From Methylopumilus sp003533095 (GTDB taxonomy: Bacteria; Pseudomonadota; Gammaproteobacteria; Burkholderiales; Methylophilaceae), in contig CAXBPZ010000008.1 in assembly GCA_963977845.1 (NCBI GenBank), positions 1 to 32,038 of the forward strand: a stretch of 32,038 nt of DNA. Reading direction: 5' to 3'. The notes under the pieces are model-generated. The model saw nothing but the letters and a program-made list of their open reading frames with translations, was not told the origin of the DNA and ran no database searches. Both the position numbers and the translations under genes were made by a program. This document shows, piece after piece, positions 16,407 to 23,726 of this stretch; the first letter of the stretch is position 1; each line of letters opens with the position of its first letter.

Positions 16407-16435
16407 TTGATAAATGAATAGATTAGCATTAAAAT
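16407..16435 (+). promoter_or_regulatory. Predicted sigma70-type promoter of rpsU
   Basis: TTGATA (16407-16412) and TAAAAT (16430-16435) are spaced by exactly 17 bp in the 120 bp tsaD-rpsU divergent gap, about 70 bp before the rpsU start. It is the best sigma70-like site in the gap. Confidence 0.6.
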
Positions 16436-16442
16436 AACGGAC

Positions 16443-16466
16443 TTTTCCAAAATTCAAATTGGAAAA
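16443..16466 (+). promoter_or_regulatory. Inverted repeat in the rpsU leader
   Basis: TTTTCCAA (16443-16450) and TTGGAAAA (16459-16466) are perfect inverted copies around an 8-base loop, just downstream of the predicted rpsU -10 element. It could be an operator or a leader hairpin of the rpsU transcript; the stem is AT-rich, so it is only moderately stable. Function is unknown. Confidence 0.4.
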
Positions 16467-16505
16467 AACACTCAAAAACGTAATTTTTAAAATTAAGAGA
16501 GTTTA

Positions 16506-16718
16506 ATGTCAACAGTACGTGTAAAAGAAAACGAGCCATTCGACGTAGCACTTCGTCGTTTCAAGCGCTTAATTGAGAAGACAGGTCTTATCAATGACTT
16601 ACGTGCGCGTGAGTTTTATGAGAAACCAACTTGGGAACGCAAACGTAAAGCTGCAGCCGCAGTCAAACGTCAGTACCGTCGTCTTCGCAATCAAATGCTC
16701 CCCCCAAAATTATTCTAA
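16506..16718 (+). CDS. rpsU: 30S ribosomal protein S21
   Basis: S21 is a small basic protein needed for initiation on the 30S subunit. The 70-residue product has the full conserved pattern VRVKENEPFDVALRRFKR, then REFYEKPTWERKRK and a basic C-terminus (RQYRRLRNQ). It opens the macromolecular-synthesis block, with a leader of about 70 bases after the predicted promoter, and is followed by yqeY after 9 bp. Confidence 0.97.
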   Translation: MSTVRVKENEPFDVALRRFKRLIEKTGLINDLRAREFYEKPTWERKRKAAAAVKRQYRRLRNQMLPPKLF

Positions 16719-16727
16719 TTTTTTAAG

Positions 16728-17171
16728 ATGTCCTTAAAGGTAAAAATTACTGAGGACATGAAGGAAGCTATGCGCGCCAAAGACGCTGTTCGTCTTGGCA
16801 CGATTAGACTTCTTCAATCAGCCATTAAACAACGTGAAGTCGATGAGCGTATTGAATTGACTGATCAAGATGTCATGGCTGTCATTGAAAAAATGTTAAA
16901 GCAACGTCGCGATTCTATTGAGGCTTATGAATCGGCAAAGAGACAAGATTTAGCCGATGCTGAAAAAGCTGAAATGGTGATTTTACAAAGTTATCTTCCA
17001 CAAGCGTTAAGTGATGAAGAAGTGAGCGCTATTTTAGATGCTGCGATTCAAGCGACTAATGCGACCAGTATTAAAGAAATGGGCCAAGTGATGGCCATTG
17101 TGAAACCTCAGGTTGTAGGTCGAGCAGATATGGGTAAATTGTCAGCGCTCATCAAACAAAAGCTTAGTTAA
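16728..17171 (+). CDS. yqeY: GatB/YqeY domain protein
   Basis: A 147-residue stand-alone YqeY domain, homologous to the C-terminal tRNA-binding tail of the GatB subunit of Asp/Glu-tRNA amidotransferase. Typical segments are MKEAMRAKDAVRLGTIRLLQSAIK, RRDSIEAYESAKRQDLADAEKAEM-like helices, and the C-terminal KEMGQVMAIVKPQVVGRADMG. The role of free-standing YqeY is not settled. Its place between rpsU and dnaG is common outside the enterobacteria. A terminator follows 30 bp after its stop. Confidence 0.92.
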   Translation: MSLKVKITEDMKEAMRAKDAVRLGTIRLLQSAIKQREVDERIELTDQDVMAVIEKMLKQRRDSIEAYESAKRQDLADAEKAEMVILQSYLPQALSDEEVSAILDAAIQATNATSIKEMGQVMAIVKPQVVGRADMGKLSALIKQKLS

Positions 17172-17201
17172 AAACTCAATATAAAAATTTAAAAAAATGA
17201 T

Positions 17202-17230
17202 GAGGGAGCTTAAGGCTCCTTTTTATTTTT
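17202..17230 (+). terminator. Rho-independent terminator between yqeY and dnaG
   Basis: GGAGC (17205-17209) and GCTCC (17215-17219) form a short stem around TTAAG, extendable by G-T and A-T pairs, with a T-rich tract to 17230. It resembles the internal terminator that precedes dnaG in the E. coli macromolecular-synthesis operon. Confidence 0.75.
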
Positions 17231-17249
17231 AAGCTATGATTAAACGCAT

Positions 17250-19001
17250 ATGATTCCAGAGTCATTCATTCAAGAACTTTTAAATCGCGTTGATGTGATT
17301 GATGTGATTGATAAAAGTGTGCCTTTAAAAAAAGCCGGTAGTAATTATGTGGCTTGTTGCCCCTTCCATCAAGAGAAGTCACCTTCTTTTACAGTGAGCC
17401 CTTCAAAACAGTTTTATCATTGCTTTGGTTGCGGAGCCCATGGGTCTGCTATAAGTTTCTTAATCGAATATCAAGGTATGAGTTTTGTGGATGCGGTTGA
17501 AGATCTTGCTAAGTCAGTAGGTTTAACGGTACCCCAAGATACGAAAAAAATTTCACCCGAAACCAAAGAAAAAAATTTAGCACTAGGTGAAGTGCTAGAT
17601 CTCGCATCTCAGTATTATCAGAGTGCATTAAAAAAATCAGAACGTGCGATTGCGTATTTAAAAAAACGTGGACTGACAGGGCAAATTGCTAAAACATTTC
17701 AATTAGGTTACGCACCGGAAGGTTGGCAAAATTTAGAAAGCGTATTTAAAAAATATGATGACGAAGCACTTCATATTGCAGGACTTGTTTTAAAAAACGA
17801 TCAAGGTAAACGCTATGATCGCTTTCGTGATCGCATCATGTTTCCCATTCACAATATGAAGGGTGAAATTATTGGATTCGGCGGGCGTGTGATTAATCCT
17901 GAAGATACGCCTAAATATTACAATTCACCTGAAACACCTCTCTTTCAAAAAAGCCAAGAACTTTATGGACTATTTGCAGCGCGTCGATCCATTCGTGAGA
18001 AGGGTTGCGTGTTAGTTGTTGAAGGCTATATGGATGTGGTGGGTCTTGCACAATTTGGTGTGATGAATGCAGTAGCTACATTAGGTACCGCCACATCTGC
18101 ATTTCATATTAAAAAATTAATGCGGCAAACCGATACGATTATTTTTTGTTTTGACGGGGACAATGCAGGGAAAGCGGCAGCTTGGCGCGCTATGATGAAT
18201 GCCTTGCCTAGCTTAAATGACAACGTGGTTTTAAAATTTTTATTTTTACCTGAAGAGCATGATCCTGACAGTTTTATAAGGGCGCACAGCAAAGAAGCAT
18301 TTGAAGCGATGATGCATGACGCGATGCCTTTGTCACAATATTTAGTACAACATTTAACCGAAAAAAATCATTTAGCAACGCAAGAAGATAAAGTGAAATT
18401 TTTAAATGAAGCAGAGCCCATCTTAAGAGAAATTAATGCACCTAAATTAAGTTTACTTTTACGTAAACGTTTTGCGGAACTTCTTCATTTGAATGATAAA
18501 GAAATAGATCAATTGCTTCATGTGGTGCAACCTCAATTTCAAAGTCATAAGACTCAAATTAAAACGAAGGGAAAACTTCCATCATCAGTCAAACGTAAAT
18601 TTATCTTGCTGCTGATCTTAAAGCCTCAACTTGCCATCAATGAGGATTTGCTTTTAGTTCAAACCGATAGTTTTGAAGATGATTTACTTAAAAAAGTCCT
18701 AGAGATGGCTTTAAATCAACCTGAATCGAAACCTTCTTCGATACTCCACGGTCTAAAATCAAAAGTCGATAGCGTGGTGATGGATTTGGTTCAAGAGGAA
18801 CTCACACATTTTGATGACCAGATCCATTTTGAGTCTGAAATCGAGGGAGCCAGAAAAACACTACTAGAGCAGGTAAAAGCATCAAAAACGAAGGCTCATT
18901 TTAGTGCTTTAAAAGACAAACCTTTAAGTAGCTTAACTTTGGAAGAGAAAGAGCATCTTAAAACCCTTACCCAAAGACCCAAAACACCCCCTAAAACCTA
19001 A
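17250..19001 (+). CDS. dnaG: DNA primase DnaG
   Basis: DnaG makes RNA primers at the replication fork. The 583-residue protein contains the CHC2 zinc finger at the N-terminus (Cys37, His40, Cys58, Cys61, around CCPFHQEKSPSF and FYHCFGCGAHG), the primase core with GFGGRVINPEDTPKYYNSPET, a TOPRIM domain (LVVEGYMDVVGLAQFG and CFDGDNAGKAA) and a C-terminal DnaB-helicase-binding domain that is diverged. Start ATG at 17250 places MIPESFIQELLNRVDVIDVI as in the family. It begins only 20 bp after a terminator, implying read-through or a weak promoter of its own. Confidence 0.97.
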   Translation: MIPESFIQELLNRVDVIDVIDKSVPLKKAGSNYVACCPFHQEKSPSFTVSPSKQFYHCFGCGAHGSAISFLIEYQGMSFVDAVEDLAKSVGLTVPQDTKKISPETKEKNLALGEVLDLASQYYQSALKKSERAIAYLKKRGLTGQIAKTFQLGYAPEGWQNLESVFKKYDDEALHIAGLVLKNDQGKRYDRFRDRIMFPIHNMKGEIIGFGGRVINPEDTPKYYNSPETPLFQKSQELYGLFAARRSIREKGCVLVVEGYMDVVGLAQFGVMNAVATLGTATSAFHIKKLMRQTDTIIFCFDGDNAGKAAAWRAMMNALPSLNDNVVLKFLFLPEEHDPDSFIRAHSKEAFEAMMHDAMPLSQYLVQHLTEKNHLATQEDKVKFLNEAEPILREINAPKLSLLLRKRFAELLHLNDKEIDQLLHVVQPQFQSHKTQIKTKGKLPSSVKRKFILLLILKPQLAINEDLLLVQTDSFEDDLLKKVLEMALNQPESKPSSILHGLKSKVDSVVMDLVQEELTHFDDQIHFESEIEGARKTLLEQVKASKTKAHFSALKDKPLSSLTLEEKEHLKTLTQRPKTPPKT

Positions 19002-19009
19002 GCCTTTCA

Positions 19010-19038
19010 TTGACCGAAAACGCCCTTTTTGGTAAAAT
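19010..19038 (+). promoter_or_regulatory. Predicted sigma70 promoter of rpoD
   Basis: TTGACC (19010-19015) and TAAAAT (19033-19038) are separated by exactly 17 bp, about 70 bp before the rpoD ATG. It is one of the clearest consensus promoters in the window and would let RpoD be made independently of dnaG. Confidence 0.65.
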
Positions 19039-19109
19039 TGAAGGTTACGCGTTTATTTATATTTTGTTGATTTATAAGGCAAAAATAGCCTAACAAGAAG
19101 AGGTAGAGC

Positions 19110-21053
19110 ATGGCCAGACCAAAAAAAGACCCGTCGCAAAAAAAGAATCCCAAAATTAAAGACTTCTATGGAAATGCCAATGACACAAATCCTAAAGATG
19201 TCGAAGAGCGACGCACCCGTCTTAAGTCCCTAATCGTTCTTGGTAAGGAGCGTGGTTATCTCACTTACGCCGAAATTAACGATCACCTACCTGACGAAAT
19301 TCAAGAGTCAGAACAAATTGAAGGCATTGTGAGCATGATCAACGATATGGGGATTATGGTCTATGAACAAGCCCCGGACGCAGAAGCGCTTCTGATGGCG
19401 GATGTGCCACCCCCTGTGACAGATGAAGAGGCTGCTGAAGAAGCAGAACAAGCGCTGGCAACTGTGGATTCAGAATTTGGTAGAACGACAGATCCTGTGC
19501 GCATGTATATGCGCGAAATGGGAACGGTGGATCTTCTTACACGCGAAGGCGAAATCGAAATTGCAAAACGTATTGAAGATGGTCTAAAACATATGGTGCA
19601 AGCTATTGCAGCATGTCCTACCACCATCACCGAACTTCTTGCGATGGTAGATAAAGTTGAAGCGAATGAATTGAGTGTGGATGAAGTGGTTGACGGGTTA
19701 ATCGATGTAGAAGTAGAAGCACCTATCGTAGCCTCTGAGGTTGAAGAAGAGGTTGAAGAAGACATCGATGACGAAGAAGATGATGAGGATGCAGATGGTG
19801 CAAAAGCGGCTGCGATCTCAGCTGAAGCGCTCGCTAAATTGCGTGAAGAAGTTCTCACGCGTTTTGCTGCGATTCGAAAAACTAATCAGAAGATGAATGA
19901 CATTCGTCTTAAAAAAGGCATTGAAGACCCTGCATACAAAAAACTGCATCAATCTGTTTTAAAAGAATTAATGGAATTTAGATTCTCAGCAAAACAAGTC
20001 GAAGCACTCTGTGATTCTGTAAGAAACCGCGTCAATGAAATTCGAACACATGAAAGAAAACTGATGGATTTCTGTGTAGAAAAATCAGGCATGCCGCGCA
20101 CACATTTTATTAAGACATTCCCTGGTAACGAAACCAACCTAGACTGGTTAACGAGTGAGCTCAAACAAGATAAACCTTATAACGCAAAATTAGAGCGCTT
20201 TAAGCATTCGATCGTAGACCAACAAGATCAATTGATTGCAATTGAAAAAGAAGCTGGTTTATCAATTAAAGATTTAAAAGAGATTAATAAGCAAATGACA
20301 ACAGGCGAGGCAAGAGCTCGTCGTGCAAAACGCGAAATGATCGAAGCTAATTTACGCCTTGTAATTTCGATTGCAAAAAAATATACCAACCGTGGCCTTC
20401 AATTTCTAGACCTTATTCAAGAAGGTAATATTGGTCTCATGAAAGCTGTTGATAAATTTGAATATCGTCGTGGTTATAAATTTTCGACATACGCGACATG
20501 GTGGATTAGACAAGCGATTACACGCTCCATTGCTGACCAAGCAAGAACGATTCGTATTCCGGTGCATATGATTGAAACCATTAATAAAATGAATCGTATC
20601 TCACGACAAATTTTACAGTCGACTGGTGCTGAACCTGACCCATCAGTTCTTGCTGAAAAAATGGAAATGCCAGAAGATAAAATTCGTAAGATTTTAAAAA
20701 TCTCTAAAGAACCTATCTCAATGGAAACACCAATTGGTGATGACGAAGATTCTCATTTGGGTGATTTTATTGAAGATGCAGCAACCTTAACGCCGATTGA
20801 TGCAGCTGTCTATGGATCACTTCGTGACGTGACAGCAGAAATTTTAGAATCATTAACACCCCGTGAAGCTAAAGTCTTGCGTATGCGTTTTGGGATTGAG
20901 ATGAATACGGACCATACACTAGAAGAAGTGGGTAAACAGTTTGATGTAACACGTGAACGTATTCGACAAATTGAAGCGAAAGCCTTAAGAAAATTAAGAC
21001 ATCCAACTCGTTCAGAGAGATTACGTAGTTTCTTAGAGAACGGAAAAGAATAA
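19110..21053 (+). CDS. rpoD: RNA polymerase sigma factor RpoD (sigma70)
   Basis: This is the housekeeping sigma factor. The 647-residue protein has a lysine-rich N-terminus, region 1.1 (about 30-100), region 1.2 (DPVRMYMREMGTVDLL), an acidic non-conserved region with runs of Glu/Asp (about 210-232), region 2 (MIEANLRLVISIAKKYTNRG, GYKFSTYATWWIRQAITRS), region 3, and region 4.2 with the helix-turn-helix VTRERIRQIEAKALRKLRHP. The non-conserved region is full length as in gamma/betaproteobacteria. AAGAAGAGG upstream of the ATG serves as ribosome-binding site. A tRNA gene follows 13 bp after the stop. Confidence 0.98.
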   Translation: MARPKKDPSQKKNPKIKDFYGNANDTNPKDVEERRTRLKSLIVLGKERGYLTYAEINDHLPDEIQESEQIEGIVSMINDMGIMVYEQAPDAEALLMADVPPPVTDEEAAEEAEQALATVDSEFGRTTDPVRMYMREMGTVDLLTREGEIEIAKRIEDGLKHMVQAIAACPTTITELLAMVDKVEANELSVDEVVDGLIDVEVEAPIVASEVEEEVEEDIDDEEDDEDADGAKAAAISAEALAKLREEVLTRFAAIRKTNQKMNDIRLKKGIEDPAYKKLHQSVLKELMEFRFSAKQVEALCDSVRNRVNEIRTHERKLMDFCVEKSGMPRTHFIKTFPGNETNLDWLTSELKQDKPYNAKLERFKHSIVDQQDQLIAIEKEAGLSIKDLKEINKQMTTGEARARRAKREMIEANLRLVISIAKKYTNRGLQFLDLIQEGNIGLMKAVDKFEYRRGYKFSTYATWWIRQAITRSIADQARTIRIPVHMIETINKMNRISRQILQSTGAEPDPSVLAEKMEMPEDKIRKILKISKEPISMETPIGDDEDSHLGDFIEDAATLTPIDAAVYGSLRDVTAEILESLTPREAKVLRMRFGIEMNTDHTLEEVGKQFDVTRERIRQIEAKALRKLRHPTRSERLRSFLENGKE

Positions 21054-21066
21054 ACCAATCATCAGA

Positions 21067-21143
21067 GGGCCTATAGCTCAGTTGGTTAGAGCAGAGGACT
21101 CATAATCCTTTGGTCCCTGGTTCGAGTCCAGGTGGGCCCACCA
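21067..21143 (+). tRNA. tRNA-Ile2 (anticodon CAT, lysidine-dependent)
   Basis: The 77-base cloverleaf is complete: acceptor GGGCCTA pairs with TGGGCCC, D-arm around AGCTCAGTTGGTTAGAGC, anticodon loop CTCATAA, T-arm CCTGG-TTCGAGT-CCAGG, and an encoded CCA. The anticodon is CAT, so it could be elongator Met or Ile2. I prefer Ile2 because acceptor pairs C4-G69 and C5-G68, known TilS identity elements in E. coli, are present, and the sequence after the anticodon resembles E. coli ileX (TGGTC). In this reading C34 is changed to lysidine and the tRNA reads AUA. It is 13 bp after rpoD, probably on the same transcript. Confidence 0.85.
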
Positions 21144-21170
21144 AATTTGAGTTAAAAGAAAGGTAACAAC

Positions 21171-21431
21171 ATGACAAGAGAAGTAGTTTTAAAATATTTA
21201 CAAAAACATGGACAAAAGATCGATCACGAAATTGTCAAAGATACAGGGATTGATTTAAAAGAATTAAGAAAAACAATTTCAGAACTACAAAGTAAAAACT
21301 TGATTCAAACATGCACTATTATTCAGCATGGTCCTAAAGGTAAATTAACCGAAGGTATTCAATGTCGCATTGCTGGTTATACGCCACCAGCAGCACCAGG
21401 CAGAAAAGCACCTGCAGCACCACCCCAATAA
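21171..21431 (+). CDS. Small winged-helix-like protein, unknown function
   Basis: An 86-residue protein. Residues 3-60 look like a winged helix-turn-helix: VVLKYLQKHGQKI, then DHEIVKDTGIDLKELRKTIS as the helix-turn-helix, and a possible wing in LIQTCTIIQHGPKGK. The last 20 residues are Ala/Pro-rich (YTPPAAPGRKAPAAPPQ). I do not recognise a named family. AGAAAGG stands upstream of the ATG. It follows the tRNA by 27 bp and may share the rpoD transcript, which would couple it to growth. It could be a DNA-binding regulator or only share the fold. Confidence 0.7.
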   Translation: MTREVVLKYLQKHGQKIDHEIVKDTGIDLKELRKTISELQSKNLIQTCTIIQHGPKGKLTEGIQCRIAGYTPPAAPGRKAPAAPPQ

Positions 21432-21440
21432 GTAAACCTT

Positions 21441-21486
21441 AACTGCTATGAAAATATTTATTTTAATTAGTATTGTCATAGCAGTT
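21441..21486 (+). promoter_or_regulatory. 11-bp inverted repeat enclosing the peroxiredoxin start codon
   Basis: AACTGCTATGA (21441-21451) and TCATAGCAGTT (21476-21486) are perfect inverted copies separated by 24 AT-rich bases. The left arm contains the ATG at 21448-21450. As RNA it would hide the first start codon; as DNA it could bind a dimeric regulator. Function is inferred only. Confidence 0.5.
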
Positions 21487-21972
21487 TATTTCTTTCGAAT
21501 AAATGTTATGGCAGCTCCTATTTTAAAAGTAGGAGATGACGCGCCAGCTTTTACACTTTCCGATAGTCAAGGCAAAGAAGTCAATTTAAATGACTTTATA
21601 GGCCAATGGGTTGTTCTATATTTTTATCCTAAAGATGATACACCCGGCTGCACTACTGAGGCATGTCACTTTAGAGATGATTTTAAAGTTCTGACGAGTT
21701 TGGGTGCAAAAGTAATCGGTGTAAGTATTGACGATAGCTTTTCTCATAAGAAGTTTGCCGAGAAATATAATTTACCCTTTCCTCTTTTGTCAGATACTTC
21801 AGGAGAAGTTGCAAGTCGCTATGGTGCATTAAATAATTTTTTATTCATAAAACTTGCTAAAAGATACACTTTCTTAATTAGTCCACAAGGAAAGATAGCG
21901 AAAATTTACCTAAATGTAGACACTTCAAAGCATAGCCAAGAAATTATTGAGGATTTGAAAATACTTAAATAA
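21448..21972 (+). CDS. Peroxiredoxin of the BCP/AhpC-TSA family, probably exported
   Basis: A thiol peroxidase that reduces hydrogen peroxide and organic hydroperoxides. In 174 residues, a hydrophobic leader (residues 1-22, ending VMA before AP) suggests export; the rest is a thioredoxin fold with KVGDDAPAFTLSD and the peroxidatic motif PKDDTPGCTTEACHFRD. Cys68 is the peroxidatic residue and Cys73, five residues later, the resolving one, the spacing typical of bacterioferritin-comigratory proteins. A second in-frame ATG at 21508 would give a cytoplasmic form without leader. The first ATG lies in an 11 bp inverted repeat. Confidence 0.9.
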   Translation: MKIFILISIVIAVYFFRINVMAAPILKVGDDAPAFTLSDSQGKEVNLNDFIGQWVVLYFYPKDDTPGCTTEACHFRDDFKVLTSLGAKVIGVSIDDSFSHKKFAEKYNLPFPLLSDTSGEVASRYGALNNFLFIKLAKRYTFLISPQGKIAKIYLNVDTSKHSQEIIEDLKILK

Positions 21973-21977
21973 TAAAT

Positions 21978-22262
21978 TTAAGTTAAAAGTATTTGATCAA
22001 TTTTTTTAGCTAATTCGAAATCTTTATCTGTAATTCCTGAAGCGCTATGAGTATGTGTTTTGATAATGAGTGTATCGTATTTACAGATCAATTCAGGATG
22101 GTGATCTAGTTGATTCGCAATTTTGGCAATTTCATTTCCGATGCGAATCGACTCGTCAAAATTTTTTGTCGCGTATTTTCTTTCAATAGATGGAAAAACA
22201 TAAGCCCAAGAGGTACATGACAGCGCTAATTTTTCTTCTATTTCTTTTTTGGTATAAGCCAT
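21978..22262 (-). CDS. phhB: Pterin-4a-carbinolamine dehydratase
   Basis: A 94-residue PCD/DCoH protein. The active-site motif HHPE (residues 54-57) with the following THTHSASGITDKD is diagnostic. The enzyme dehydrates 4a-hydroxytetrahydropterin during cofactor recycling for aromatic amino acid hydroxylases, but many bacteria keep it without such a hydroxylase, and a role connected with other pterins has been proposed. No phenylalanine hydroxylase gene is seen here. It follows the DUF2237 gene on the minus strand after 3 bp, so both are one unit converging on the peroxiredoxin gene. Confidence 0.92.
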   Translation of the reverse strand: MAYTKKEIEEKLALSCTSWAYVFPSIERKYATKNFDESIRIGNEIAKIANQLDHHPELICKYDTLIIKTHTHSASGITDKDFELAKKIDQILLT

Positions 22263-22265
22263 GGA

Positions 22266-22628
22266 TTACCTTAATTGGTGATATTCAAGTTCTGCTAGAT
22301 TAATCATTTCTAGAGCTTTTTCATGAGTTGCTTCTAAAATAACAGGAGGTGCGATACCTTCTTCTAAGGCCTCCAGCCATCTATTGGCACATAGACACCA
22401 ACGATCACCTTTTTTAAGTCCCGAAAATTGAAACTCAGGCCTTGGGGTCATTAAGTCATTACCCTGTAATTTAGAAAATAGGAGAAATTCTTCTGTCACT
22501 TCAGCGCATACTGTGTGTTGACCGATATCCTCAGGCCCTGTTTCACAGCATCCATTTCTTGTAAATCCTGTGATAGGGTTAAGGTTACATAACTCTAATT
22601 TTGTTCCAAGAACATTTTTCATTGCCAT
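22266..22628 (-). CDS. DUF2237 family protein
   Basis: A 120-residue protein matching DUF2237: NVLGTKLELCNLNPITGFTR near the N-terminus, then CCETGPEDIGQHTVCAEVTEEF, and the C-terminal half with GDRWCLCANRWLEALEEG and APPVILEATHEKAL. Six cysteines are present (LCNLN, GCC, VCAEV, WCLCAN), typical of the family. The family function is unknown; it is widespread in proteobacteria, cyanobacteria and plants. It is the first gene of a two-gene unit with the pterin dehydratase. Confidence 0.88.
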   Translation of the reverse strand: MAMKNVLGTKLELCNLNPITGFTRNGCCETGPEDIGQHTVCAEVTEEFLLFSKLQGNDLMTPRPEFQFSGLKKGDRWCLCANRWLEALEEGIAPPVILEATHEKALEMINLAELEYHQLR

Positions 22629-22681
22629 TTTTTTTAAGATATCACTTTGAACGATATTTATTTATCATAGTCCTATAGACC

Positions 22682-23686
22682 ATGAATAAAATTATAAGTT
22701 TATTTTTATTGCTGATTGCATCTCAAGTCCAAGCAATTCCCACTTTTGAAAAATTATTAGAACTTAATAATTCAATTGTAATTGTTAATGTAGATCTTCC
22801 TAACGGTGTATCTGGAACAGGGACCGGCGTTGTGGTGAGTAAGGAGTATGTGGTAACCGATTGCCATGTGATAGCCAATACATTAGGGGCTAATATTTCT
22901 AAATATGATGATACTTATAAGCCCATTGCGTTTAAGGCTGATTGGAAACACGATTTATGTTTATTGAAGTTTGAAGAATTACCATTTAAGCCAGTCCCCA
23001 TTCGAGATAGTAAAACATTGCAATACGAAGAGGATATTTTTAGCGTGAGTTATCCAAATGGTAGTAATGTTCCTCAACCATCCTATGGTTCCGTTAAAGG
23101 AATACACAATCTAGATAATGGCGTGATTATTCGATCAGATGCAGCGTTTTCATTAGGATCCAGTGGAGGCGGTTTATTTGATGAAAAATATAATTTAATC
23201 GGGATTACTACATTTAAAAGTCCAGGGCCTCAAGGTTTTTTTTATAGCCTCCCGGTAGAGTGGATTAAAAAGCTTATGAAAGAGCCCGATACTAAATCAC
23301 TCAAGACGATGGAAATTCCTTTTTGGGCAATGCCATTTGAACAAAAACCCAATTTTATGAAAGTGGTGATCCCTTATCAAAATAAAGAATGGGATAAACT
23401 TAAATCCATTTCAGATGTGTGGATTAAAGAAGAGCCAAATTCGCCAGATGCCTGGTATTTTTTAGGCTTAGCCGACAAAGGAAAGAAAGATTTTAAGGCG
23501 GCTAAAGAAGCATTTTCCAAAGCTGAAAAAATTAATCCTAGACATGTGGACGCTATGATGGAATTGGCTGAAATAGCCGAGACTGAGAGAGATATAACGG
23601 CTCTACAAAATATTCAAACAAAGGTCAACCAATTAAATACAAGTCTCGCAGAAGTTGTTTCAAATAAATTAAATAAGTTAAAGTAA
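22682..23686 (+). CDS. Secreted trypsin-like serine protease with C-terminal TPRs
   Basis: A 334-residue protein with a signal peptide (MNKIISLFLLLIASQVQA). The trypsin-like domain (about 25-200) has the triad His62 (VVTDCHVIA), Asp91 (KHDLCLLKF) and Ser161 (LGSSGGGLFD). From about 240 to 310 there are TPR-like helices (PDAWYFLGLADKGKKDFKAAKEAFSKAEKINPRHVDAM). There is no PDZ domain, so it is not a standard DegP. It is predicted to act in the periplasm, perhaps on protein partners recruited by the TPRs; the substrate is unknown. It is divergent from DUF2237 and just upstream of the lipid cluster on the same strand. Confidence 0.86.
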   Translation: MNKIISLFLLLIASQVQAIPTFEKLLELNNSIVIVNVDLPNGVSGTGTGVVVSKEYVVTDCHVIANTLGANISKYDDTYKPIAFKADWKHDLCLLKFEELPFKPVPIRDSKTLQYEEDIFSVSYPNGSNVPQPSYGSVKGIHNLDNGVIIRSDAAFSLGSSGGGLFDEKYNLIGITTFKSPGPQGFFYSLPVEWIKKLMKEPDTKSLKTMEIPFWAMPFEQKPNFMKVVIPYQNKEWDKLKSISDVWIKEEPNSPDAWYFLGLADKGKKDFKAAKEAFSKAEKINPRHVDAMMELAEIAETERDITALQNIQTKVNQLNTSLAEVVSNKLNKLK

Positions 23687-23726
23687 GATTTATTCTTTAT
23701 AAAATCTTATATATAAATATTTTAAT

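Noticed and set aside
16386..16475. N-terminal extension of tsaD
   Set aside because: The open frame continues upstream, but TsaD proteins start at MLVLGIETSCDE and the extra codons overlap the predicted rpsU promoter region.
19361..19858. 165-codon minus-strand open frame, Ser/Ala-rich
   Set aside because: It is the antisense image of the acidic, codon-biased part of rpoD and has no domain or start signal.
21067..21143. Elongator tRNA-Met
   Set aside because: The CAT anticodon allows it, but the C4-G69 and C5-G68 acceptor pairs and the ileX-like variable loop fit tRNA-Ile2 better; kept as an alternative only.
23684..23709. Terminator after the protease gene
   Set aside because: TAAGATTT/AAATCTTA form an 8-bp inverted repeat, but the stem is almost all A-T, overlaps the stop codon and has a 10-base loop; too weak to call.
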